Shown here one piece after another: positions 23,138-35,040 of a stretch of DNA of 64,000 nt. Position numbers and translations under genes: made by a program. Within the stretch, counting starts at the first letter, position 1; every line of letters starts with the position of its first letter. The stretch covers positions 17,788,688 through 17,852,687 of the forward strand of contig NC_058164.1 of NCBI RefSeq assembly GCF_020080835.1. The letters are read 5' to 3'. The notes below the pieces were generated by a model. That model worked only from the letters and a program-made list of their open reading frames with translations. It was not told the origin of the DNA and made no database searches. This stretch comes from Cotesia glomerata. Its lineage: Eukaryota; Arthropoda; Insecta; Hymenoptera; Braconidae.

Positions 23138-25334
23138 GAACGTGAAATGAAATAAAAAAGTTTAATTTAATTATTTTAAGAATCCTCCGGATAATATAGC
23201 AATGAAAATTGAATTTGAGCGGGAACTTAAAAATTTTAATTAGGAAAATTGTTGATTGAAATTCAATACTTTTATATTCAATGACTAAATAATAAATAAT
23301 AATAATAATGACAATACTGATGAATATTATTATGACTATTATTTTTATCATCCATTTACACAGAAAAAAAAATGTTCTTGAATCAAGTATATAATTTTGA
23401 AAAACTTCATCTTCTTCTAAGTAGACACGCAAAAAGTAATAAACAGCTATCCCAGGTAATTATTTTATTTCGCTCGACTCTTGTGGAACGAAGCGATAAA
23501 ACTTTATTAATTATTGCTTGCTAGGCCCTTCTGTCAGCTTGCATTAGTTAATTTAATTTGTAATAAGTACTAATGCTGATTTGCAGTTACAGATAAAATA
23601 TTTGCTGGGGAGTACATGACGCCACGCGGTGACCAAGGCTTTGCCGCAAGACCAAGTAACTACTCACCGAGGAGATTTTAGTACCAGCATCGAGACGAGG
23701 AGTTTGCAGCTCGATGATGGAGTGCACAATTAAAATCATAATAACTCCAGGTACAAATATTATGTCTAAATAATCTCTCGGTGGTGCGGCGTCAGCCAGG
23801 CACTCAAGTCGGCTGAAGGTCATCGCCATTTCGCGTTCGGTCACAATCATGAGTTGAAGAATTGAGTCACTAGAATGTACTCAAAATATTATTAAGAATA
23901 TTATCCAGGATATTCTTTAGAATGTCTATAAGAATTTAGTCACTATAATTTACTTAAAATATTATTTAGAATTTATTTATCAGAAATATTTAAAATGTTA
24001 TTCAGAAAATGATTAAGAATTTATTTAACATAATATTCAGAATAAATTTAAGAATAATCGAGACAAGTCCAGAAGCAAAATCAGAATAAAATTAAGAATG
24101 ATTTTAAGAACAAGTTAGAAATAAAAGTACTAAATATTCAATTAATGAAACCAGGAATTATTTCGGTTCATTAATTTACTACGTAGGCAGAGTTTGGATT
24201 GACTTTACTAGGAATACTTTCGGTTGGTCAATTCTTGACTTCGGTGCCAGGTAAAACAAATTGTCTTTGGTAATTGAGTTAAGTGAATTTATTTAATTAA
24301 TTGCATAAAGTAAAACCAGTAAAACGTTTTAGAGAAGTTTTAGTAAAATCATTTGAAGTTAAATTAATTTAAATCAGTAAAATAAATTATAATAAAAATT
24401 TAATTGTTTAAAATAAAATTAGAATCAGTAAAAATCACTAAAATTGTTAATGTAAATTATTTAATTGAAAGTAGAAAATAAAACGTAAAAATTCGTCAGA
24501 GAAAAAATTACACCAAAAACTTGCGACAGAGACGCAAGACCGAGCAAGAGCGTCAGCCATCTTGTCCCGCGCGAAGCGCTGAGTAGAGGACACTCAAAGT
24601 CGAGACTAAAATCTTACGGTGTTGCTAGGCAGAATATAATCCTCTGTTAAAATAAAATAAAATAAATGCTAAGTTTTTAAACCAAACACAATAGAAAGTA
24701 AAATGAAATAATTTAGGTAAAATAAAACTCGGTTATTCAAGGACAAGTAAAATAGTTTAGTCAAAATAAATCAAACAAAATCAATTGATGAATTCTTAGT
24801 TAATAAAAATTAAGTTCTTAATTGAATAAAATAATTTATAAACTCTGGGGAAATAATTCGGACTAAAATTATAAACGATCTAATAAAATATTTAATAAAT
24901 TCTAGTAAAATAAATTAAATGAATTAAAATAATTTAGTAAAATGGATTTATAAAATTCTGGTGAAATAAATTAGACAAAGTAAAATAATTTAACAAAACA
25001 ATTTATAAAATAAATTAAGTAAATTTAGGAAAAATTAATTTGTAAAATCTCGGAAGTAACCAAACATTGACCTCTGTCAATAGATTTTAATCTATTAATT
25101 CAAGATACGAAGACCTCTTGTAATCAAATATTTATTGTTGTATTATTAAGACCACGGCAATAAATTAGTTAATGATTTTAATTTGAAATTTGGAATTAGG
25201 ATTTATAATTAAGTTGGGATGAATGGGATAGTAATTTTGGGAAATAAATATATAAATTTTAATCTGTAAAATCTGGGAAAATATTTAGTGTGTTTGGAAA
25301 TTTAAATAATAGTGTGGGTGGGTAGTATTAAGTA
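23137..25334. other. low-complexity A/T DNA, possible LTR interior remnants
   Basis: Positions 23585-23830 and 24520-24630 are less AT-rich, but no frame resembles a known protein. Positions 24250-25060 consist of loosely repeated AAATAAATTAAGTAAAAT-like sequence. Nothing functional is supported. Confidence 0.35.
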
Positions 25335-25459
25335 TGGTAGTGTTGCCTAGGGATTCATGGTATCCTTCTCTGTTTCCTGGGCACACTTAGAGTCCTTTGC
25401 ATAGACGCCCAGGTGGGGGTGCAATAAGCGTAAGATGGAAAATTAAATATTGTAGGTGT

Positions 25460-27759
25460 TGTAACAGGGTAAATTACCCTTAATCGATAAGTCGCCAGAG
25501 ATCGATAACTTTTCGACTAGCATTTGAGCGCATCGATCTTCGGGCCTAGAGAGAGAGAGCAGGAGGGGGTATTTTTGGGGTCGTTATATAGACGAGCCAT
25601 GCGTGGTGTCCGGAGAAGTAGTAAAGTGTTGGAACGAGTAACATCAAGAAGTCCAAAGAAGGAAGTCAAGTCGAGAGTTTTCTTCAGATTAAGACTACGA
25701 AGGTATTCTAAAATTTTGTCTCTCTATTGAGCCTAGGGGTTTATACCCGGCTCAATTTACCGATCTACTTCTCATTTTAATTAAATTTTGGTAATTCAAT
25801 TTGTTTAAGAATATTTTGTAAAATTATTTTAATCAATTTAATTTGTTAGCTTGTGAACAATTCCTCCTGGGGATTTTACACCCGAGGAATGTTCTAGACC
25901 TCCTGGGTTTAGGTCGTGAGTATCTAAATTGTTAATTCAGCTGGTTAATAATTATTAACATCTTAAGATTGGCTAAATTAAATTCATCTTTTGATTAATC
26001 AAATTTAATTAATTTCTGAACATCGGGAAATATTCGAGTCGGCAGCTCACGACCAGTCAAGCATTAGTATCCGAGGTCAAGTTAATAACGAACAACGGCG
26101 TCCATTTTTGAGCGCGCAAATTCCTTGAGAATTTGATGACGCAGTAAATTTATAAAATCAATACGTGGACTATTTTATAATCTTTAGCAATTGAATTACC
26201 ACGTAATTAATTATTTTTACATTAATCATTTTTTTATGGATTTATATTTTTATCATTTATTGAAAATTACTTAATTATATATTGGAAACAATTTTAATTA
26301 CCGGAAATTGAATCATTGAGAAAACTGCGACGCATTTAGTAATTGAACGTCGTGGATAATTTTCTGTATTTATTTTACACCAAGGCGAATTATTAATTAT
26401 CCAATCGTCATTCTCAAATTACTAGAAAATAATTATTCCACGTGTTATTAATTTATTGAGAATTAATTTACTAAATTTCGGAGCAGATAAGACTGATGTA
26501 CCCGTAGATAAACTTTCGGCAAATAATTTGTATATCGAGAAATTACTAATTAATTATCTAATTTTATTGCCAATTTCTACTTGGGTTGTCTTATATATTG
26601 AAGTCGTGTACTGGAAAATTGTCAATAAGTTAATACCATTATTCCGGTAGAAATTGTTATGAAACTATTTATTGTGTGGATTACGTCCGAGTAAAAATTT
26701 AGTTAATTTTATAAAGAATGTTCTTCGAAAGAATTTAAGTTAATGCGCAGAGTTAAGCTAGTGTTAAATTTGGAATAAAAGAAGCGTCGGTTTTAAGCCG
26801 GAATTTTAAGAAGTAAATTTTGTTAATTCGTGATGAATAATTTATGGTTTTATTGTAAGCTAATGACTGAACAATTTTAGTGAAAATTAACGTTGTAAAT
26901 TTTGGAGTTAATTTTGTAAAATTTTAATTAGTCAAAAGTAAAGTAGAGTCGGTGTGTGTGGAGAAGAGTGGGTTGTGAGTGGGTGAGTGCTACCAGCGTT
27001 CCTTCGCATACGATTAGTCTCTTTGCGAGGTGTTTCGCTGGCGTAGAAGCCGTTGTATAGACGCCAAGTGGGGTACAGCGGTAGTAAGGTAGAAACCACG
27101 GTATAGTCGCTCCATAAGAGGGTACTGTGGGATTAAGTAAATTTTTTTGTAAGCTCGCGGGAGGACATCGGTCTACGTTTAGTCACTGGGTCGACTACTT
27201 TCGTGAGCCGAATTAGAAGCCGTTGTATAGACGCCAAGTGGGGTACAGCAGTAGTAAGGTAGAAACCACAGTATAGTCGCTCCATAAGAGGGTACTGTGG
27301 GATTAAGCAATTTTTGTAAGCTCGCGGAAGGACATCGGTCTACGTTTAGTCACTGGGTCGACTACTTTCGTGAGCCGAGTTAACGAGCCTTTGCATACGA
27401 TTAGTCTCTTTGCGGGGTGACAAAGCGGTAGCGTGGAGTTGAGGAGAGTAGTAATAAGTTTAGTTGTAAGTGAGTTAGTTGTAAGTGAGTGTGTATACGT
27501 GCAAGCGCACGAGTTGTTAATTTTGTTGTTGAATAAAAACCGGTTAATTTGTTAAATAAAAATTTATTCATTTTCAGAACAACCTTCCTCCACTCTCTCT
27601 CCCTGTAGATTAATAGAATCAGCTCTGGTATCCGGTTCCAGGAACCGAGAAAATAATCCTGGTGGCGCCCTGGTAAATCTTAGAGTCAATTGTTGAGTAT
27701 ATTGTTGTTGTTAAATTTTACTAAGGGCCAAATGAGCGGGAATTAAACCACCCGTTACA
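25460..27759. mobile_element. solo LTR, 2.3 kb, GTGT target duplication
   Basis: Starts TGTAACAGGGTAAATTACCC and ends AAACCACCCGTTACA, with inverted TGTAAC/GTTACA ends. GTGT flanks both sides (25456-25459, 27760-27763). Contains GGTGGCGCCCTGG near 27661 and polyadenylation-like AATAAA motifs near 27530-27560. Positions 27045-27384 are a tandem pair of about 170 bp units. No gag or pol lies on either side, so it is a solo LTR of a long-LTR (probably Ty3/Gypsy-like) element. Confidence 0.75.
27045..27384. repeat. tandem duplication of ~170 bp within the LTR
   Basis: Units 27045-27215 and 27217-27384 share GAAGCCGTTGTATAGACGCC, TCGCTCCATAAGAGGGTACT and ACATCGGTCTACGTTTAGTC with a handful of differences. 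The same motif recurs singly at 27828-27990. Confidence 0.9.
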
Positions 27760-28230
27760 GTGTGTGTAAAAAATATTATTGCAGTGTAGCCTAGGGATTC
27801 ATGGTATCCTCCTCTGCTTCCTGGGCGCACTTAGAAGCCGTTGTATAGGCGCCGGATTTGGGGTACAACGGTATTAAGCTAGAAACCGCGGTATAGACGC
27901 TCAATATGAGGGTACTGTCGGGAATAGAAACTATGATAGAAACCGCGATATAGACGCTCCATAAGAGGGTATCGTCGGGATTAAGTTTATTTGATATTTT
28001 GTAAGGGGGTTTTATTGTATATTAAGGGTTGGTTAAATAAAATAAATTGTAAAAATGAATTTCTTTTAATAATTTCTGTATCCTTCCTAATGATCTCTCA
28101 CGACCCTGAGTCTTCACTCCATGTTCTGGTTCAGTTTCTGGATACTGTACGAAAAATCCAGTGGCACCCTAAATAAATTTAGGGGTGACCAAGAGAGCGG
28201 TAGATTCCCGTTTCACTATCATTCAGTTAC

Positions 28231-28522
28231 CTATTAAGAACCACTGAGTTTCGGTGACCGAAAAAGTTTCACTGAGTAAGAAATTAACTTCTTTGCTTAA
28301 TCTTAATTAAAAATAAAAAATTTTTAATTATTAGATATATTCACCCGAAGATGGTATTGAGTGCTCATACCAACAATAAAAGTGGTGAAAATAAATTTAA
28401 TAAATAAAAATTTATGGTAAAATTTAAAAAATTAGTCTAACATCAATTTGGATCGGGGATAATGGCTTTGAAATATAGAACTCTTTAATTAGTAAAAACA
28501 CCGATCTTCGGAAAAAATAGTA

Positions 28523-28572
<50 letters not shown>

Positions 28573-28871
28573 GTTAAATAGAATAAAATTGCATTCATTT
28601 ATTTTACAAATACCTGCAATAAAATTTTACATGAATTCAAATTTGAATTAACCGCCTATTTTGTCAGACGTTCAATGGAAATGGAATAACTCTGATACTA
28701 TACAGTAGTATACTATCCTCAGAAAATTGAATTGTACCAACTTAAAAATAAAAAAAAGTGTGTGCGTGTAACCTTTACGCGCGATTGAAGTAAAACTTCT
28801 TTGGCGTTGACGGCATATATCACTGAAATGATTAAACTTTAACTTGAATAATAAATATCACATTATAATTT
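28231..28871. other. no gene seen; (TAA)n at 28527-28571
   Basis: AT-rich spacer with a perfect (AAT)n run of about 15 units. No coding or RNA signal found. Confidence 0.5.
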
Positions 28872-29398
28872 AATCCGTACAAAAACAGTTTCACTGTAAA
28901 AAAATCGCGCCAAGTCCACGTTCATAAGACTATTAAGAAAAAAAAAATTTTATTTCTTTACAAAAAGATATAAAATAAAAAATTAAAAAATCCAAGTAAC
29001 CGATATGGTTGTATATGATTTTCGGAAATTAAAAAAAAATTTGTTGTAAATTTAAAAATTAAAAGAAACAATTTTGGAACGTATTTAGTGTGCGGAGTTA
29101 CGAAATATTTCACTTTTTATGAAATTCCTAAAATCTATCTTCTAGGACTTTTAAAAAAAATTGAAGTACACAATGACGCACACCAAGTACGTTTCAAAAT
29201 TGTTTCTTTTAATTTTTAAATTTACAACAAAATTTTTTTTAATTTCCAAAAATCATATACAGCCATATCGGTTACTTGGATTTTTTAATTTTTTATTTTA
29301 TATCTTTTTGTAAAGAAATAAAATTTTTTTTTTCTTAATAGTCTTATGAACGTGGACTTGGTGCGATTTTTTTACAGTGAAACTGTTTTTGTACGGAT
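28872..29398. mobile_element. foldback (MITE-like) element, about 527 bp
   Basis: Arms of about 240 bp: AATCCGTACAAAAACAGTTT at 28872 pairs with AAACTGTTTTTGTACGGATT ending at 29398; CAAGTCCACGTTCATAAGAC pairs with its complement near 29342; AAGTAACCGATATGG pairs with CCATATCGGTTACTT. The loop is about 50 bp near 29110-29160. A half copy is at 22905-22955. No coding. Confidence 0.8.
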
Positions 29399-29796
29399 TT
29401 CAGTATTTTTTGTAATGATAATAAAAATTGACAATTTTAATTTAATACATTTCCGGTGGCAAACTATCCCCTTTAAGCTATAGTTCATGTAAAAGTTATT
29501 CTTGCGCTGCCTGGCGTGTGTAATTGCAAGCTGTCAAATATGTTTTTTTCACTGTAGTTTCCCATATATTATAAGATTAGCATTCATACTTATATTATTT
29601 AGTCTCTGGTCGTCCGCTTTTTACACAAGAAAAAAGTTAAAATCTAAAAATCTGGGTCGCTATAGTTTGTGCTGATTATTTTTAATAATTTTAAATAGAA
29701 ATTATAAAGATAATTGATAATAGTCAAGTAATACGCGTAATAAAAAGCATGAACTACTATTATAAAATATCATATAAAAAAAAATGTGCATCTCTC

Positions 29797-30424
29797 GGCT
29801 TGAATTAGATCCACTAGTCATTTGACCAAGATGACATGAAACTTTCATTATATATATATAAAATCGGTCATGAAAATATCTTTAATAATAATATTAGAGA
29901 CACTAATTTAAAATAATGCCTAAATAAGTACTACATTACCATCATAGTACGTAGCTCGGGTAAAAAGGGAAGGGATAGTAAGTAAGTATCGAGAGTATAA
30001 GAATGGACTGAGAAAGGTGGATGGTGGAAGGGGTCCGGCAGCTTAACTGGTAGAGCTCCTGACATGTTATCAGGGAGATCCAGGTTCGATTCCTGGCTTG
30101 GCAACCAACCCTATTTATTTTTTCAAAGTTTGTCTTTACTCTCATTAAAATTTCTTTCATTTCTTTCATTTCAATTAACATCTTTATTACACGAATAGAT
30201 ACTACAAGCTTCCAGCTTTACTAGTATTCAAGTTTGATGGATTTCCATCGAACTTATGTACAGAGAGGATGTCTCTCGACCAATAGGGAAGATGGAAGTG
30301 TCCATCTCTCGGCTTGAATTAGATCCACTAGTCATTTGACCAAGATGGCATGAAACTTTCATTATATATATACAATCGGTCATGAAAATATCTTTAATAA
30401 TAATATTAGAGACACTAATTAATA
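29797..30424. repeat. direct repeats of ~125 bp bracketing a tRNA-like cassette
   Basis: 29797-29921 and 30299-30424 are nearly identical (CATCTCTCGGCTTGAATTAG, CATTTGACCAAGAT, ATCTTTAATAATAATATTAG), same orientation, about 375 bp apart. They could be short terminal direct repeats of an element or a local duplication. Confidence 0.75.
30033..30107 (+). ncRNA. tRNA-like sequence (Pol III promoter type)
   Basis: Box A-like CTTAACTGGTAGAGCTCC and box B GGTTCGATTCC. The T-arm CCAGG/CCTGG and an anticodon-type stem CCTGA/TCAGG are intact, and the sequence ends in genomic CCA. The acceptor stem (GTCCGGC/CTTGGCA) does not pair and position 33 is not U in the best fold, so it is a tRNA-derived element rather than a working tRNA. 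A T6 run follows within about 15 bases. Confidence 0.6.
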
Positions 30425-30694
30425 ATAAAAAAAAAATCAAAATAAATTTGAAAAAAAATTTGTAACCTCAAAAAACCGTTCTGCTTACGGTATATACACA
30501 CTCGGTAGTCTGGCTTGAGAACGGAACTTGGCGCCAGACTCTATCGAGTTAAAAATATGGTGAGGTTATGTTGACATCTGACTCGAGAATAGAGGCGCTG
30601 TAGCCTCACGCCTACACGTTCACACACATTATTACATATGTTGTTGAACGTGAACTTGGCTTGAGGCACTACAGTGCCTCCGGATAACAAACAT

Positions 30695-31487
30695 GGAATT
30701 TTTTTTCACTTGTCTGATTAATGACTCAAGAGTCAATCCACTCTACGATTAGTGAAAAGTGATTTCACCTTTTTACCGCGTCACTAAGACCGCCATATTC
30801 GACATCATTTTTCGAGCGCAGTTTTGCCTGTGTAAGCTTGTCGAACATTCAAGTTATCATCTGCCCACAGGTAAGTAATTTGGATTCCATATCTATTTAT
30901 TTATAAATTAAAAAAAATTTTTATTTTACTCTGAAATAAAAGTTATCTAAAAATAAATAACTTTAATAATAATTTACTATACCAGTTTCTCGTAATAACC
31001 TAAAATATCTATCAACACAAATCAAAGTTTAATTTCTTTGAATTATTAATTGAGTGGCAAATATTCAAATGATTGATTGTTAGTTTAAAATTTATTTATA
31101 AAATTTTTAGTTAGACATTTACTTATTTAAAATACAATAATAATCAATAACTTCTTTTTTCACTTGTCCAAATAGTGATTTAAGAGTTAATTCACTCCAA
31201 GATCAGTGAAAAGTGGTTCCGTCTTTTTACCGCGTCACTGAGAGCGCCATATTCTACATTGTTTTTCGAGCGCAGTTTTGCTTAGGTAAGCTTGTCAAAG
31301 ATTCAAGTTATCATTTGTTTACATATAAGTGATTTGAATTTCATTTTTATTTATAAATTTAAAAAAATTTTGATTTTACTCCGAAATAGAAGTTATCTAA
31401 AAATAAATAACTTTAATAATAATTTACTATACTAGTTCCTAGTAATAACCTAAAAATCACTATTATCACAAATCTAATTTTGATTTC
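30695..31487. repeat. tandem pair of ~450 bp units
   Basis: 30695-31140 and 31154-31487 share TTTTTCACTTGTC, TTTTTACCGCGTCACT, TTTTTCGAGCGCAGTTTTGC and GTTATCTAAAAATAAATAAC in order. The tail of unit 2 continues after the solo LTR at 32500-32640. Confidence 0.75.
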
Positions 31488-32499
31488 TGTTTAACCGCTA
31501 GGAAAAGGATCTAGTCACATACTTATAAGAAGAATTGCGCCTTCGGGCTTAATCGTTAAAACTCGGGAATAATCGTATCACGCTATGGCCGTCGCTCATG
31601 CGCGCCTTGGTTAGCGGTAGAGAAGCCGGCTCACGTGGTCGGCTGCAACAGTTGTGCTTGGACCTTTGTACTAGTACGACTACTCTGTGCGAATCGATTC
31701 TGATATTTCTTACTTACATCTCACATTCATTTAAACATTTAAATTATTCATTAAATATAAATAATTATATTAGCTTCAATTATACTTTAAATTCTCAATT
31801 CATTTAAATCAGTTCAATAGTTCAGTGAATTAACATAAATAAAATCAAGTAAATTTATTTAGTGACGCCACGCGGCCATTACGCGCCACCGTTAACAAAG
31901 GATTGCATCAACCACGCGGCTTTAGTCAATCCATAATTGACGCGTGATATTAACAATTAATTACATTAAATTAATTATTGACATTTAATTACGATCTTAT
32001 TTAATTTAGCTTATAAATAATTAAATTCCAACTTCAAATCATTTGACTAATTTCTACACGAAAAACATCAAACTCAATTGACTAACATTCTGTTATCAAT
32101 TGAATATTATTAGCTCTCACCTTGAGACAATTGAACATTAATAGATCTCACTCTGAGATAGTTCAAAGTGATTAGATATTACTAGCTCCCACCTTGGGAC
32201 TTATCTAATTCAAATTATCGATAATTTTCTATCTAAGGCGGCTGAGCTCACCCCTATTGCGTTATTGCAACGTAATTTTACACATTCACACTTACACATA
32301 CACAATTTACTTGTATAATTTCATCAAGGAGGTTTTTTCCCAGCCTAGCTGGGTTTTCCTCCTTTGGGGACAAATAAATTCTTCTAAATTGTTCCCCAAA
32401 AAATCCAAGTATTATGATTTAATTTCCTAATCCCAACTTTATCGTATAATTTAAAACAATTACGGGAATTATCCGCATTGGATAGTTTTCGACAAAACA
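31488..32499. mobile_element. solo LTR, 1.01 kb, ATTTC target duplication
   Basis: Begins TGTTTAACCGCTAGG and ends TTTTCGACAAAACA, with ATTTC at 31483-31487 and 32500-32504. It interrupts the second unit of a tandem repeat, so unit 1 gives the empty-site sequence. Contains a strong stem-loop at about 32327-32365 (AAGGAGG...CCCAG...CTGGG...CCTCCTT). No internal coding. The superfamily is uncertain between Ty3/Gypsy and Bel/Pao; a 5 bp duplication fits either. Confidence 0.8.
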
Positions 32500-32810
32500 A
32501 TTTCTTTAAATTAATAATTAAGTGTCAATTGTTTAAATCATTTATTGTTCGTTTTAAATTCATTTATAAAATTTTTAATTAAACATTAATTTTCTTATAA
32601 TAAAAAAAATCAATGATTTTCTTTTTTTTCATTCGTATAAATAGTGAATTCAAAAGCTGTTTATATATTTTTATACTATCTATAATTATTATTACAAACC
32701 TTTGTCATTGTATTGTTTATGTTCTTGTGCAATAAAAAATAGTTTCAATTAATTTTTTTTTCATTATTGTCAACAGCACGTCTAGAATTATTCTCTGTCT
32801 ACTAAGTAAC

Positions 32811-34671
32811 CGGGAAAAAATAATCAGACCTGATCAGACATGAACAGGCATGAGTCTTCATGTCTGATCAGACATGAAAAATGACCATGCCTGATCAGGC
32901 ATGAATTGAATTGATCAGGCCTGATCAGACATGGTCAGGTCTGAAAGCCCATTGTTACTTTTAATTAATTATTTTGCTTAATTTTATGGATATAGTATTT
33001 CATAGAGTCATACGCAATTCTCTATAATGAATTAGAATTAAAAAAAAAAGGATAACATATAATTGTACGGCTGTAACACCAGCAGTCACCCATCCAACTA
33101 CTAACCACGATCAATGCTGTTTAACTTTGGTGATATCCGTGCGCCTTGAAGTTCCTGCCTGCTGTGCTGCTATCTTATGTGACAACAATTCTATGAAGTA
33201 CATAACGTATCGAATAAGTTCATCATAAATATAATATAAAAATTGATTTTATAATATATTTTAATAGTCCTAATTTATATACTTAACCGAATCTCATTAT
33301 AACATCACATTTATTTAAATAATAAAATAAGTAATGATTTTAATATTAGGCAGAAGCAGAGCAGACCAAAACATCCCATAGGAAATGTAACAAATTTTTT
33401 ATTTCAAAATTATTTAAACGTAATCATAAAAATAATGTTGCACTTTTTGTGATGACCAAAAAAATTTTTTTGGTCGAAGAAAAAATTTTTATCACATCTC
33501 TGACTATACAAGTCTGATCAGATCTACCCGGAAAAAAATGATCAGACCTGACCATGCCTGTTCATGTATGATTAGGCCTGAAATTAGACCTGCTCATGTC
33601 TGTTCATGTATGATCAGGCCTGAAATTAAACATGGTCATGCCTGTCCATGCCTGTTCATGTCTGAAGTATTAAATACGCTCAGGCCTGATCATACCTGTC
33701 CATGCCTGTTCATGCCTGTCCATGTCTGTTCATCCCTGTTCATGTCTGAAGCGTTAAATACGCTCAGGCCTGATCATACCTGTTCATGACTGTTCATATC
33801 TCAAGCATTAAATACGCTCAGGCCCGATCATACCTGTCCATGCCTATTCATGCTAAGGACCAAATATGCTAAGAAAAAATTTTTGAATATGTTCAGTGTA
33901 TGTACATTAATTTCGATTAATAAATTTGTAAATTATCAATAAACGGTACATTTTATTATTCAATAAATAAAAGTATTTTGATTATCATTAAAAACCTACC
34001 GTAGGGTAAATTTAATTAACTTTTATAGGCATGGACAGGCATGAACAGGCCTGAGTATATTTAATGCTTCAAACATGAACAGGCCTGAGCGTATTTCCCG
34101 CTTCAGACTCGAACAGGCATGGACAGGCCTGATCAGACCTGAGCGTATTTAACCCTTCAGACATGATCAGACCTGAGCGTATTGAACACTTCAGACATGA
34201 ACAGGTCTGATCAGACATTAACAGGCCTGATCAAACCTGAGCGTATTTACCCCTTCAGACATTAACAGGCATGGACAGGTATGGACAGGCCTGATCAGAT
34301 ATTAACGGGCCTGATCAGACCTGAGCGTATTTAACCCTTCAGACATGAACAGGCATGATCATACCTGAGCGTATTTAACGCTTCAGACATGAACAGGCCT
34401 GATCAGGCATGATCATACCTGAGCGTATTTAACGCTTCAGACATGAACAGGTCTGATCAGACATGAACAGGCCTGATCAGACCTGAGCGTATTTAACCCG
34501 TCAGACATGAACAGGCATGAATAAGTCTGATCAGACATGAACAGGCCTGTTCAGGCCTGAGCGTATTTGACGCTTTAGATATGAGCAGGCATGGACAGGC
34601 ATGATCATGTCTAATTTCAGGCTTGATCATACATGAACAGGCATGGTCAGGTCTGATCATTTTTTCCCGGG
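32811..34671. mobile_element. TIR element built of CAGACATGAACAGG-type inverted repeats
   Basis: Ends CCGGGAAAAAATAATCAGAC and GTCTGATCATTTTTTCCCGG, flanked by TAA (32808-32810, 34672-34674 region). Most of the element is tandem copies of a degenerate motif of about 10-20 bp (ACATGAACAGGCATGATCAG) interleaved with CTGAGCGTATTTAACNCTTC. The motif runs one way from 34025 to 34671 and in reverse complement from 33530 to 33860. An internal second TIR-like start is at 33528 (CCCGGAAAAAAATGATCAG). The interior 32946-33520 carries a 5S-like sequence. Sister ends occur at 49721 and 54399. Dense subterminal repeats in both orientations are a trait of CACTA-type elements. Confidence 0.7.
33068..33137 (-). 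pseudogene. 5S rRNA-like sequence (pseudogene or SINE3-type)
   Basis: Read on the minus strand: ATATCACCAAAGTTAAACAG, then GATCGTGGTTAGTAGTTGGA and TGGGTGACTGCTGG. This matches the middle and 3' half of eukaryotic 5S rRNA, including the internal promoter region, with a shortened 3' stem. A run of nine or more T (minus strand) follows within about 30 bases. The 5' half is not recognisable, so it is not a functional 5S gene. Confidence 0.7.
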
Positions 34672-34674
34672 TAA

Positions 34675-34870
34675 CAAGTCATTTGAATTTGAATGCTGCT
34701 CCTCAAACTATTCATTGAATTTTAAGGTTAGAAAATAATTTTTCTTTCAAACTATAAAATGATTTTATACTGAAATTCATAAATAATTGGCAATTAAATC
34801 GTAAATTAATATTTAATTCTCATATCGATAAATAATAACAGTTATATAAATTACAGAATTTACGTACAAC
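34675..34870. other. no feature seen
   Basis: AT-rich sequence between the TIR element and the first exon. No TATA-type promoter could be singled out. Confidence 0.4.
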
Positions 34871-34961
34871 ATGGAGGGTTTTAAAAACCTAACGGTCAAT
34901 CAATTGATTGCAAAGCTGGGCGACTTAGCTGATGACGAAGGGACTATCACAATTTTGAGAA
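34871..34961 (+). CDS. first exon, SAM-like N-terminus of a transposon-associated gene
   Basis: ATG at 34871 opens a frame reading MEGFKNLTVNQLIAKLGDL and on to DDEGTITILR, then a consensus 5' splice site A|GTGAGT at 34961/34962. The helical LTVNQLIAKL segment resembles the start of SAM domains found at the N-terminus of a large family of uncharacterised, transposon-associated animal proteins. The downstream exons I can see (36830-37392, 43985-44431) look like later parts of the same family. The remainder of the SAM domain was not located, so either an exon is hidden or the gene is broken. The zinc finger/transposase ORF lies in between on the same strand. Expression cannot be judged from sequence. 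Confidence 0.45.
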
Positions 34962-35040
34962 GTGAGTAATATTTGATGTTGGAATTTTCATCATTGTTGT
35001 GTGAAGTACTATTTCACTGAGTTATAAATTTTTAACTATT

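Larger units (their letters stand above)
25335..28230. mobile_element. older LTR-like sequence split by a nested LTR
   Basis: Positions 25335-25459 and 27760-28230 flank the inner LTR and share with each other GCCTAGGGATTCATGGTATC and TTCCTGGGC. The downstream part shares GAAGCCGTTGTATAG and CTCCATAAGAGGGTA with the inner LTR, and ends near CCAGTGGCACCCTAAA...GAGCGGTAGATTCCCG, parallel to the inner LTR end. It is probably the same family. Its left terminus was not found. Confidence 0.5.
29455..30550. repeat. second copy of the 3742-4200 repeat, split by a ~650 bp insertion
   Basis: 29459-29760 matches 3742-4040 and 30460-30550 matches 4090-4200. The intervening 29786-30424 is not in the first copy, so it is a later insertion that carries the tRNA-like cassette. 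Confidence 0.6.

Noticed and set aside
27661..27673. Primer-binding site GGTGGCGCCCTGG marking the start of an internal retrotransposon region
   Set aside because: It lies inside the LTR bounded by TGTAAC...GTTACA and GTGT duplications, with no gag or pol after it.
31598..31680. tRNA-like segment in the solo LTR (TTAGCGGTAGAGAAGCCGG)
   Set aside because: Resembles box A, but no box B or T-arm follows.
32811..34671. CRISPR-like array
   Set aside because: Repeats are degenerate, occur in both orientations, have no unique spacers of constant length, and the genome is eukaryotic.
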